Assembly (NCBI GenBank): GCA_031551355.1
Contig: JAVBNT010000036.1
Coordinates: 1-64,000 of the forward strand
Direction of reading: 5' to 3'
Length of the DNA stretch: 64,000 nucleotides
Source: JAVBNT01 sp031551355
GTDB lineage: Bacteria > Vulcanimicrobiota > CADAWZ01
How positions within the stretch are numbered: the first letter of the stretch is position 1; every line of letters begins with the position of its first letter. The notes under the pieces were generated by a model. The model worked only from the letters and a program-made list of their open reading frames with translations. It did no database searches and had not been told where the DNA came from. A program made the position numbers and the translations under genes. Below are positions 57,454 to 64,000 of the stretch, one piece after another.

Positions 57454-58077
57454 ATGCCCCAGTTGGATATCTTAAATAAAACTGGTAACAGTGTTGGTAA
57501 AATAGAGCTTAAGGCCGAAGTCTTTGAAGTTCCGGTAATTGAGAGCCATCTTCATATGGCGGTGCTTAGGCAGCTTGCTAACAAACGTGTTGGAACAGCC
57601 AGCACAAAAACAAGAGGAGAGGTTCGCGGTGGCGGAAAGAAGCCGTGGAAACAGAAAGGTACCGGAAGGGCCAGGCATGGCAGTTCCCGTTCTCCGATCT
57701 GGAAAGGCGGCGGTGTCACTTTTGGACCGAGACCGAGAAGTTACGCGATGTCTCTTCCCAGAAAAGTTCGCCGTCTGGCATTGAGGGAGGCTCTTTCCTC
57801 GAAACTTCTTGACTCGACAATGACTGTCGTTGACAGTATTGCTATGGATGTCATCAGCACAAGATCTTTCGTTGAGATAATGAAAAATCTTAAAGTCAGC
57901 GGCAAGACTTTGTTTGTGCTTAAGAGTGCCGACGATACGGTCCGTAAATCCGGACGCAACATAAAAGACGTCAAAATCGTCAGACCTGACGGTGTCAGTG
58001 TATATGATCTGCTTTATTTTGAAAATGTAGTTTTCGATAAGGAAGCTGTTGAGCGACTTGAGGAGGTGTTATCTTGA
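57454..58077 (+). CDS. rplD: 50S ribosomal protein L4
   Basis: 207 residues: a globular domain plus the long loop reaching the exit tunnel (STKTRGEVRGGGKKPWKQKGTGRARHGS). The tail NVVFDKEAVERLEEVLS closes it. The stop TGA overlaps the TTG start of rplW by four bases, implying coupling. L4 can also repress its own operon by acting on the leader RNA in some bacteria. Confidence 0.98.
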   Translation: MPQLDILNKTGNSVGKIELKAEVFEVPVIESHLHMAVLRQLANKRVGTASTKTRGEVRGGGKKPWKQKGTGRARHGSSRSPIWKGGGVTFGPRPRSYAMSLPRKVRRLALREALSSKLLDSTMTVVDSIAMDVISTRSFVEIMKNLKVSGKTLFVLKSADDTVRKSGRNIKDVKIVRPDGVSVYDLLYFENVVFDKEAVERLEEVLS

Positions 58078-58373
58078 AAACCGCAAGAGATATAATTATA
58101 AAACCTATCGTTACTGAAAAGAGTATGGAAAACTCTGTGCTCAACAAGTATACTTTCAAGGTTGACAAGAATGTCAATAAGATAGAAATTAGAAACGCTA
58201 TCCAGGAGATATTCAAGGTAACCGTTGAAAAAGTTAACACAGTGTCTATGCGCGGTAAAGTCCGCAGACGCGGTAAATATGTAGGAAAAACCTCTGACTG
58301 GAAAAAGGCGGTAGTGACAATCAAGGAAGGTCAGAAGATAGAAATCGGCGGCGTTGCTCTTTTTGAGAACTAA
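58074..58373 (+). CDS. rplW: 50S ribosomal protein L23
   Basis: 99 residues from TTG 58074, with ARDIIIKPIVTEKSM, YTFKVDKNVNKIEIRNAIQEIFKVTVEKVNT and a VRRRGKYVGKTSDWKKAVVTI loop. It borders the tunnel exit and docks trigger factor and SRP. GAGGAGG of the rplD end serves as its binding site. Confidence 0.98.
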   Translation: MKTARDIIIKPIVTEKSMENSVLNKYTFKVDKNVNKIEIRNAIQEIFKVTVEKVNTVSMRGKVRRRGKYVGKTSDWKKAVVTIKEGQKIEIGGVALFEN

Positions 58374-58455
58374 CCGTTGAATAACGGCTTATTAACCGGG
58401 AGAGCCGGTTTAAAATATTAAAAAAGAAATAAAATTAAGAAAGGAGGAGGACCAG

Positions 58456-59289
58456 ATGCCAGTAAAAGTATTCAAACCCACTTCAGCAGGAAGAAGGTTT
58501 ATGACGGTATCTGATTTCTCCGACATAACACGTTCGGAATCGGAAAAAAGTCTAGTTGTTAGCCTTAATAAATCAGGTGGCCGCAATAACCAGGGAAGAG
58601 TGACTTCCAGGGCAAGAGGCGGCGGCGTAAAACGTCGTTACAGAATTATTGACTGGAAGCGTGAAAAGGATAATATCCCGGCAAAGGTAGCTTCTGTTGA
58701 GTATGATCCTAACAGAACAGCCAGAATAGCTTTGCTTCATTATGCCGACGGAGAAAAAAGATATGTATTATGTCCTCTCGGAATAAAGGTCGGGGATGTA
58801 TTGATGTCCGGAGAAAAAATCGACATAAAGCCTGGAAATTGTATGCCTATCAGAGACATTCCGGTCGGAACATTGGTTCATAATATAGAGCTTCTCGTAG
58901 GAAGAGGAGCGCAGATGGTTAGATCTGCCGGTGCAGCTGCACAGGTTCTTGCCAAAGAAGGCAAATATGCCCATTTAAGACTTCCTTCAGGTGAGGTTCG
59001 TCTTGTAAATACAGCCTGTAGAGCAACAATCGGTCAGGTTGGCAATGTGGAGCATGAAAACATCAGTATCGGTAAGGCCGGTCGTTCAAGATGGCTTGGT
59101 AAACGTCCGCAAACCAGAGGCGTTGCCACTAACCCGTGTGATCATCCGCACGGCGGCGGTGAGGCAAGGTCAACTCCCGGAAGACCCAGTTGCACTCCTT
59201 GGGGTAAGCCTGCTTATGGTCATAAGACCAGAAAGAATAAGAGAGCAAACTGGATGATAGTCAGAAGAAGAGATCAAAAGGGAGGTTAG
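58456..59289 (+). CDS. rplB: 50S ribosomal protein L2
   Basis: 277 residues with the full set of L2 motifs: KSGGRNNQGRVTSRARGGGVKRRYR, the middle VGRGAQMVRSAGAAAQVLAKE and the C-terminal HPHGGGEARSTPGRPSCTPWGKPA. It contacts the peptidyl transferase region of 23S rRNA. AGGAGGAGG precedes ATG 58456. Confidence 0.98.
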   Translation: MPVKVFKPTSAGRRFMTVSDFSDITRSESEKSLVVSLNKSGGRNNQGRVTSRARGGGVKRRYRIIDWKREKDNIPAKVASVEYDPNRTARIALLHYADGEKRYVLCPLGIKVGDVLMSGEKIDIKPGNCMPIRDIPVGTLVHNIELLVGRGAQMVRSAGAAAQVLAKEGKYAHLRLPSGEVRLVNTACRATIGQVGNVEHENISIGKAGRSRWLGKRPQTRGVATNPCDHPHGGGEARSTPGRPSCTPWGKPAYGHKTRKNKRANWMIVRRRDQKGG

Positions 59290-59295
59290 TCGGCT

Positions 59296-59580
59296 GTGTC
59301 AAGATCAGTAAAAAAAGGTCCATATGTGGACAAAAATTTAGAAAAGAAAATTGACGCCCTTAACACAAAGGGCGAAAAGAAAGTTGTAAAAACCTGGGCT
59401 CGTGCCTGCACTATAATTCCTGAAATGATTGGTCATACAATTGCTGTTCATGACGGCAAAAAACATGTGCCGGTTTATGTAACGGATCAGATGGTCGGTC
59501 ACAAACTGGGAGAATTTGCAGTCACAAGGTATTACAGAGGTCATGGTAGTAAGGCGGAGCGTTCCAGCTCCCTTAAGTAG
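59296..59580 (+). CDS. rpsS: 30S ribosomal protein S19
   Basis: 94 residues from GTG 59296, six bases after rplB. MSRSVKKGPYVDKNLEKKI, MIGHTIAVHDGKKHVPVYVTDQMVGHKLGEFA and TRYYRGHGSKAERSS identify it. It is part of the 30S head with S13. Confidence 0.98.
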   Translation: MSRSVKKGPYVDKNLEKKIDALNTKGEKKVVKTWARACTIIPEMIGHTIAVHDGKKHVPVYVTDQMVGHKLGEFAVTRYYRGHGSKAERSSSLK

Positions 59581-59633
59581 GCTCTTTCCAATATTGTGGA
59601 TTGGGCAAAGACTTGAAAGGGAAATAAATTGCG

Positions 59634-60026
59634 ATGGATACTAAAAAGAGTAAGAAACAGGAAAATGCAGCTACAGACTCCAGAGAAGTGAGAGCTGTCG
59701 CTAAATACGTCAGAACTGCTCCAAGAAAATTGAGGCTCGTAATTGATATCGTGCGCGGTAAGGAAGTTAAGGATGCGCTTACCATTCTCAAATTCACACC
59801 TCAGCGTGCAGCCCGTGTTCTTGAAAAAGTTCTCAACTCTGCAGTTGCTAATGCAGAGAATAATTTCAGAATGGATAAAGATAATTTGTATGTTTACAGA
59901 GCATACATTGATCCGGGACCGACGATGAAACGTTGGATCCCCCGTGCCCAGGGTAGGGCGAGTGCCATTCACAAAAGAACAAGCCATATAACCTTCGTGG
60001 TTAAGGAAAGTAAGGGGGTTAAGTAA
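59634..60026 (+). CDS. rplV: 50S ribosomal protein L22
   Basis: 130 residues. A 20-residue Lys/Glu-rich extension precedes the core (REVRAVAKYVRTAPRKLRLVIDIVRGKEV). The beta-hairpin of the tunnel (RWIPRAQGRASAIHKRTSHITFVV) is present. It lines the exit tunnel where macrolides act. The binding site before ATG 59634 is weak (AAAGGGAAA). Confidence 0.97.
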   Translation: MDTKKSKKQENAATDSREVRAVAKYVRTAPRKLRLVIDIVRGKEVKDALTILKFTPQRAARVLEKVLNSAVANAENNFRMDKDNLYVYRAYIDPGPTMKRWIPRAQGRASAIHKRTSHITFVVKESKGVK

Positions 60027-60027
60027 C

Positions 60028-60711
60028 GTGGGTCAGAAAATACATCCTATCGGACTGAGACTTAAAATTACCAGAGGCTGGGACAGCCGTTGGTTTAATG
60101 ACAGAAGAAAATACTCCGAGTGGCTTCATGAGGATATTAAGATTCGTAAGTTTGTTTTCTCAAGAATGAAAACTTCAGGCATTTCAAAGGTTGAAATTGA
60201 GCGTGCCGACAGAGTCGATGTCATCATCAAGACTTCAAAACCGGGACTTGTTATCGGTAAAAAAGGTGCCGGAATTGAAGACCTCAAAAAGTCTTTGAGT
60301 AAACTTGTCGGCAAGCCGGTAAAAGTATCTGTTCATGAGATCAAAAATCCTGAGCTTGAGGCAAGTCTTGTAGCCGAAGCAATCGTAGATCAGCTTATCA
60401 GACGCGTTGCGTTCAGAAGAGCTATGAAACAGGCGCTTATGAGAACAATGAGAGCCGGAGCTTTGGGAATAAAAGTAGAATGCAGCGGACGTCTCGGCGG
60501 TGCTGAAATCGCCAGATCCGAAAGAGTTTTCGAAGGAAAAGTCCCGCTTCACACTTTGAGAGCTGATATTGATTATGCACATAAAGAGGCCTTTACAACA
60601 TATGGCCAGCTTGGTGTTAAAGTTTGGATTTACCGTGGCGATGTGCTTCCGGTGCGTAAGCTTGAGAGAAAAGCTGACGACGGTATTGTCGCTGCAGGCA
60701 GGGAGGTTTAG
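60028..60711 (+). CDS. rpsC: 30S ribosomal protein S3
   Basis: 227 residues from GTG 60028, one base after rplV. MGQKIHPIGLRLKITRGWDSRWF, the KH-domain GKKGAGIEDLKKSL and the C-terminal RADIDYAHKEAFTTYGQLGVKVWIYRGD are typical. It lines the mRNA entry channel. Confidence 0.98.
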   Translation: MGQKIHPIGLRLKITRGWDSRWFNDRRKYSEWLHEDIKIRKFVFSRMKTSGISKVEIERADRVDVIIKTSKPGLVIGKKGAGIEDLKKSLSKLVGKPVKVSVHEIKNPELEASLVAEAIVDQLIRRVAFRRAMKQALMRTMRAGALGIKVECSGRLGGAEIARSERVFEGKVPLHTLRADIDYAHKEAFTTYGQLGVKVWIYRGDVLPVRKLERKADDGIVAAGREV

Positions 60712-60715
60712 TTCT

Positions 60716-61159
60716 ATGTTTATGTTCCTTATGCCTAAAAGGGTTAAATACCGTAAAGTCCACAGAGGACGTATGAAAGGCAAAGCACAAAGAGGTAATT
60801 CGCTTGTTCATGGAGAGTTTGCTTTGCAGACTACGGAGCCTTGCTGGATAACGGACCGTCAGATAGAAGCCGCTCGTGTAGCTATTAACAGGTATATCAA
60901 AAGAGGCGGTAAAGTCTGGATCAGAATATTTCCGGACAAGTCAGTCACTAAGAAACCGGCTGAGACACGTATGGGTAGCGGAAAAGGCTCACCTGATTAT
61001 TGGGTAGCAGTTGTAAGACCCGGAAGAGTTCTTTTTGAGCTCGGCGGAGTTGAAAGGGAAGTAGCGCTTGAGGCACTGCGTCTTGCATCACACAAACTGC
61101 CTGTAAAAACGAAAGTTTTAGAACGTGAAGAAATAGGTGGTGATTCCAATGAAGAATAA
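60716..61159 (+). CDS. rplP: 50S ribosomal protein L16
   Basis: 147 residues from ATG 60716, set by GGGAGG; the open frame in front belongs to rpsC. The N-terminus MFMFLMPKRVKYRK carries a few extra residues before the usual MPKRVKYRK. GRMKGKAQRGNSLVHGEFALQ and GSGKGSPDYWVAVVRPGRVLFE are diagnostic. L16 helps position the A-site tRNA. Confidence 0.97.
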   Translation: MFMFLMPKRVKYRKVHRGRMKGKAQRGNSLVHGEFALQTTEPCWITDRQIEAARVAINRYIKRGGKVWIRIFPDKSVTKKPAETRMGSGKGSPDYWVAVVRPGRVLFELGGVEREVALEALRLASHKLPVKTKVLEREEIGGDSNEE

Positions 61160-61358
61160 GGATATGATGAAACAACTTCACGAAATGTCGGAAATGGAGC
61201 TTAATGAAAAGCGTAAAGATCTGAAAGAAGAAATTTTTAACGTCAGATTTAAGCTGGTAACCGACCATGCAGGTGATTTCACGAGAATAAAGTATAACAA
61301 ACGGCTTATAGCTCGCATTAATACAATAATAAGAGAACGTGAGCTTGCCTCCAAGTAA
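61149..61358 (+). CDS. rpmC: 50S ribosomal protein L29
   Basis: 69 residues from ATG 61149, overlapping the end of rplP by 11 bases. The two-helix core is MKQLHEMSEMELNEKRKDLKEEIFNVRFKLVTD with the closing IKYNKRLIARINTIIRE. A GTG at 61137 in the same frame is a less likely start. It sits near the tunnel exit. Confidence 0.95.
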   Translation: MKNKDMMKQLHEMSEMELNEKRKDLKEEIFNVRFKLVTDHAGDFTRIKYNKRLIARINTIIRERELASK

Positions 61359-61389
61359 AAATGCACCGTAGAGAAGAAGGGGTGTCAAT

Positions 61390-61650
61390 ATGACAGAGAT
61401 AAGAAACAGAAAAAAAGTCAGGATTGGTAAAGTTGTCAGCGACAAAATGGATAAGACAGTCGTTATTCTTTGTGAACGTCAGTTTGCACATCCTGTATAC
61501 AAAAAAATTATTAAGAGAAAATCAAAATTTAAAGCTCATGACGAAGCGAATGAGTGCAGAGAAGGCGACACTGTAAGAATAATGGAAACAAGACCTATCA
61601 GTAAGGATAAATACTGGAGAGTCGTGGAGATTCTTGAGCGTCAAAAATAA
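61390..61650 (+). CDS. rpsQ: 30S ribosomal protein S17
   Basis: 86 residues with NRKKVRIGKVVSDKMDKTVVILCERQFAHPVYKKIIKRKSKFKAHDE and the end RPISKDKYWRVVEILER. An early 16S-binding protein of the 30S body. AGAAGAAGGGG lies before ATG 61390. The spc promoter follows its stop. Confidence 0.98.
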   Translation: MTEIRNRKKVRIGKVVSDKMDKTVVILCERQFAHPVYKKIIKRKSKFKAHDEANECREGDTVRIMETRPISKDKYWRVVEILERQK

Positions 61651-61663
61651 TCTATTTTTTCTA

Positions 61664-61692
61664 TTGCAAAGTTTGCTCATACATGTTATTAT
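61664..61692 (+). promoter_or_regulatory. Internal promoter before rplN (spc operon)
   Basis: TTGCAA (61664-61669), 17 bp, TATTAT (61687-61692), in the 98-bp gap between rpsQ and rplN. The position equals the start of the separate spc operon in E. coli. Confidence 0.65.
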
Positions 61693-61748
61693 GTATCTTC
61701 AAACTTTTGTTACGTAAAACCTGTGATAAGGTTATGGAGGAGTAAGCT

Positions 61749-62117
61749 ATGATTCAGCAACAAAGTCGGCTTAGAGTTGCCGATAATTCTGGTGCCAAAG
61801 AAATTATGTGTATCAGAGTCAAAAAAGGTTTTCATCATAAGTTTGCCTACGTGGGAGATATTATTGTTGCCTCCGTAAAGGAAGCAACACCGGGCGCTCC
61901 TGTTAAAAAAGGTGATGTTGTTAAAGCGGTTGTAGTCCGTACAAAACATAAAATCAGAAGAGCAGACGGTTCCTATGTAAGATTCGATGAGAATGCTGCG
62001 GTTATAATCAACGATCAACTTAACCCCAAAGGCACTCGTATTTTTGGCCCGGTGGCCAGAGAGCTTAGGGATAAGGAATTTATGAAAATATGCTCTCTTG
62101 CACCGGAGGTGCTCTGA
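61749..62117 (+). CDS. rplN: 50S ribosomal protein L14
   Basis: 122 residues, the standard length: MIQQQSRLRVADNSGAKEIMCIRV, GDIIVASVKEATPGAPVKKGDVVKAVVVRTKH and RIFGPVARELRDKEFMKICSLAPEVL. It lies on the 50S face that meets the 30S subunit. TGGAGGAG precedes ATG 61749. Confidence 0.98.
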   Translation: MIQQQSRLRVADNSGAKEIMCIRVKKGFHHKFAYVGDIIVASVKEATPGAPVKKGDVVKAVVVRTKHKIRRADGSYVRFDENAAVIINDQLNPKGTRIFGPVARELRDKEFMKICSLAPEVL

Positions 62118-62137
62118 GTTTACAGAGGTGATAAATA

Positions 62138-62491
62138 ATGGCTAATAAGGTTGAGTTAAGAATGAAAGTTAACGTTAGAAAAAACGACACTGTAATGGTC
62201 CTTTCCGGTAAAGACAAGGACAAAAGAGGCAAGGTTGTAAAAGTTCTGCCTGCTGAGGGTAAGGTTGTTGTTGAGGGTGTGAATGTTGTAAAGAAACACA
62301 GCAAGCCAAAACCTCCGAAAGTTCCGCAGGGCGGTATTCTTGAGAAAGCAATGCCTATTGATTCCAGTAAGGTAATGCTTGTATGTGATAAATGTGATAA
62401 ACCGGTAAGAGTTAAGAAGAGCGTTTCCTCAGAAGGAGTGCGCATTCGTGTATGCAGAAAATGCGGCGAGCAGATAAAGGCCAGTTATTAA
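62138..62491 (+). CDS. rplX: 50S ribosomal protein L24
   Basis: 117 residues. The KOW motif region is NDTVMVLSGKDKDKRGKVVKVLPAEGKVVVEGVNVVKKHSK. The C-terminal part has two CxxC pairs (VCDKCDKPVRV and RVCRKCGEQI), a zinc ribbon found in many bacterial L24 proteins. It starts 50S assembly on 23S rRNA. Confidence 0.98.
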   Translation: MANKVELRMKVNVRKNDTVMVLSGKDKDKRGKVVKVLPAEGKVVVEGVNVVKKHSKPKPPKVPQGGILEKAMPIDSSKVMLVCDKCDKPVRVKKSVSSEGVRIRVCRKCGEQIKASY

Positions 62492-62542
62492 TTTTAACGG
62501 TTTGTTTTTAGAACCGAGAAACTTGTCGGAAGGTGAATTGTA

Positions 62543-63085
62543 ATGCTTAGACTTAAAGAGAAATATAATAAAGAAGTTTTGCCTCGTATGATGGAAAAAT
62601 TTCAATATACAAATGTAAATATGGCGCCTAAACTTGAGAAAGTTGTTATCAGTATGGGTATTGGTGAAGCGATTGCCAATCCTAAAGTTCTGGATAACGC
62701 TGTAGAAGATCTGAAACAGATCGTCGGTCAGGCACCGGTTGTTACAAAAGCTAAAAAATCTGTTGCGGCATTTAAGCTTCGTGAGGGAGCTAAAATCGGA
62801 TGTAAGGTAACTTTAAGAGGCCTGAAGATGTATATCTTTCTTGATAAGCTTTTTAACGTTGTTCTTCCGCGTATCCGCGATTTCAGAGGTTTGTCCGCCA
62901 AGTCTTTTGACGGCAGAGGCAACTATGCCTTTGGTCTTAAAGAGCAGATCATATTTCCTGAGATGGAATATGATAAGGTGGATAAAATCAGAGGTATGGA
63001 CATAAATATAGTCACTACCGCCAAAACAGATGAGGAATCCCGTCATTTTCTTAAATTAATGGGATGTCCTTTAAAAGAGAGTTAA
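62543..63085 (+). CDS. rplE: 50S ribosomal protein L5
   Basis: 180 residues, standard length: LRLKEKYNKEVLPRMMEKFQYTNV, KAKKSVAAFKLREGAKIGCKVTLRG, IRDFRGLSAKSFDGRGNYAFGLKEQIIFPEM and IVTTAKTDEESRHFLKLMG. It binds 5S rRNA and contacts S13. Confidence 0.98.
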   Translation: MLRLKEKYNKEVLPRMMEKFQYTNVNMAPKLEKVVISMGIGEAIANPKVLDNAVEDLKQIVGQAPVVTKAKKSVAAFKLREGAKIGCKVTLRGLKMYIFLDKLFNVVLPRIRDFRGLSAKSFDGRGNYAFGLKEQIIFPEMEYDKVDKIRGMDINIVTTAKTDEESRHFLKLMGCPLKES

Positions 63086-63121
63086 TAAAATTTTTGAGAA
63101 ATAAACAAGGGGGAGGGTCAG

Positions 63122-63307
63122 ATGGCAAGAACAGCTATGATTGTAAAAGCAAACAGACAACCGAAATTTGCGGTTCGTCAGGTAAATCGCTGTCAAGTTT
63201 GCGGCAGACCGAAAGCTTACCTGCGTAAGTTTGCTATGTGCAGAATCTGTTTCAGAACGATTGCTCACCGCGGAGAAATTCCGGGCGTAACCAAATCGAG
63301 CTGGTAG
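63122..63307 (+). CDS. rpsZ: 30S ribosomal protein S14, zinc-binding type
   Basis: 61 residues, the short type-Z form: ARTAMIVKANRQPKFAVRQVN, then CQVCGRPKAYLRKFAMCRICF with four Cys for zinc. The zinc-free long form of S14 is not seen in the window, so this form probably serves. GGGGGAGGG precedes ATG 63122. Confidence 0.97.
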   Translation: MARTAMIVKANRQPKFAVRQVNRCQVCGRPKAYLRKFAMCRICFRTIAHRGEIPGVTKSSW

Positions 63308-63365
63308 TTTTAATATTAGGCCGGCTGACCGGCCCGCTTTAATTTAGTAGTTGGAGGAAGATTGT

Positions 63366-63770
63366 ATGGCAATGACAGATCCCATTGCTGATATGTTCAC
63401 CCGTATAAGAAATGCAAACACCGCTCATCATGAACAAGTGGATGTCCCTGCTTCTAAAATAAAAGAACATATTGCAAAGATTTTTAAAGAAGAGGGTTTT
63501 ATTAATGATTTTCAGGTCATAAACCCGCAGGGAGCAGCCCAGGGAGTCATCAGAATAAAGATGAAATACGGCCCTAATCGCGAAAGAGTTATTTCAGGTA
63601 TAAAAAGAGTCAGTAAACCTGGCTTAAGAGTATATAAAGCATCCGATGAAGTTCCGAGGATATTCAATGGACTTGGCTTGGCTATACTGTCGACATCAAA
63701 AGGTGTTATGACCGGTAAAAGCGCTAAATCCAATGGTGTCGGCGGAGAAGTTCTCGGATACGTATGGTAA
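63366..63770 (+). CDS. rpsH: 30S ribosomal protein S8
   Basis: 134 residues from ATG 63366; the frame opens at 63351, but GGAGG lies 8 bases before 63366. MTDPIADMFTRIRNANTAHHEQVDVPASKIKE, RVSKPGLRVYKASDEVPRI and GEVLGYVW are typical. It is a central 30S assembly protein and in some bacteria a repressor of the spc operon. Confidence 0.98.
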   Translation: MAMTDPIADMFTRIRNANTAHHEQVDVPASKIKEHIAKIFKEEGFINDFQVINPQGAAQGVIRIKMKYGPNRERVISGIKRVSKPGLRVYKASDEVPRIFNGLGLAILSTSKGVMTGKSAKSNGVGGEVLGYVW

Positions 63771-63787
63771 TCAAGGAGGAGTAGAAA

Positions 63788-64000
63788 ATGTCCAGAATTG
63801 GTAAAGCTCCTATAACAATTCCCTCAAGCGTTACGGTAACGGTTGGAGAACGTAATCTGGTTAAGGTAAAAGGTGCCAAAGGCGAACTTTCCAGAGAATT
63901 CCATCCGGATATGAAGATAGCTGTTGACAACGGAACTCTTACCGTTGAGCGTCCTTCGGATTCAAAATCCCACAGATCTCTTCATGGCCTGACAAGATCT
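63788..64000 (+). CDS. rplF: 50S ribosomal protein L6, 5' part (cut by window edge)
   Basis: 71 residues are visible from ATG 63788 (MSRIGKAPITIPSSVTVTVGERNLVKVKGAKGELSREF), the start of L6, with AAGGAGGAG in front. The rest lies outside the window. It binds 23S rRNA near the sarcin-ricin loop. Its place after rpsH continues the spc order. Confidence 0.96.
   Translation, partial: MSRIGKAPITIPSSVTVTVGERNLVKVKGAKGELSREFHPDMKIAVDNGTLTVERPSDSKSHRSLHGLTRS

Overview
The window is a stretch of bacterial chromosome of moderate to low GC (I estimate low to mid 40s %). It is dense with genes that use ATG, GTG and TTG starts behind strong AGGAGG-type ribosome binding sites. I cannot name the phylum. 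Signal peptides, lipobox proteins, an MscS channel, a sugar PTS and a leaderless set of peptidoglycan/protein hydrolases point to an uncultured, probably diderm bacterium. Pseudogenes, MITE-like elements and several families of intergenic repeats show a genome in active decay and rearrangement.

Layout. 1-7.4 kb: a lytic transglycosylase, an MscS-cNMP channel, a gene broken by two in-frame TGA codons, a subtilase, a cysteine endopeptidase-like protein with a minisatellite linker, and a small Gly/Ala-rich hydrophobic protein. The hydrolases lack Sec signals, and two of these proteins share an N-terminal P-S-[VL]-x-x-D-S-F motif. 7.4-14.6 kb: a MITE with a 9-bp target duplication, transketolase, nitroreductase, flavoprotein, a VOC gene split by a repeat element, a methyltransferase, a start-less dihydrofolate-reductase-like gene and a nucleotidyltransferase. 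14.8-25.1 kb: an S9 peptidase, an ankyrin protein, a glycosyltransferase, a putative new RiPP locus (radical SAM enzyme, two paralogous Cys-rich precursor peptides, S41 protease), a secreted tandem-repeat protein and a sugar epimerase. 25.4-29.7 kb: a complete minimal PTS in two genes (IICB, and an EIIA-HPr-EI fusion). 30.1-34.7 kb: modABC with a ModE-like operator, a beta-propeller lipoprotein and a stand-alone ModE-like regulator. 34.8-40.7 kb: DUF3592 protein, lipoprotein, CorC/HlyC-type protein, RNase II/R, a repeat-filled gap and a frameshifted secreted protein.

41-64 kb is the core gene-expression block: rpoB-rpoC, then three tandem paralogues of a zinc-ribbon membrane protein, then rpsL-rpsG, fusA and the S10-spc ribosomal protein run (rpsJ rplC rplD rplW rplB rpsS rplV rpsC rplP rpmC rpsQ rplN rplX rplE rpsZ rpsH rplF, the last cut by the window edge). 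No tuf follows fusA and no rplKAJL precedes rpoB. Good sigma70-type promoters lie before rpoB, rpsL, rpsJ and rplN, and terminator-like leader hairpins lie before rpoB and rpsJ.

The best candidate for an undescribed system is the peptide-modification locus at 19.6-22.8 kb. Two precursors share a conserved leader and a CX3CX9C core, next to a radical SAM enzyme with a GGEPL motif and four extra C-terminal cysteines. All function calls come from reading motifs by eye; no database was searched.
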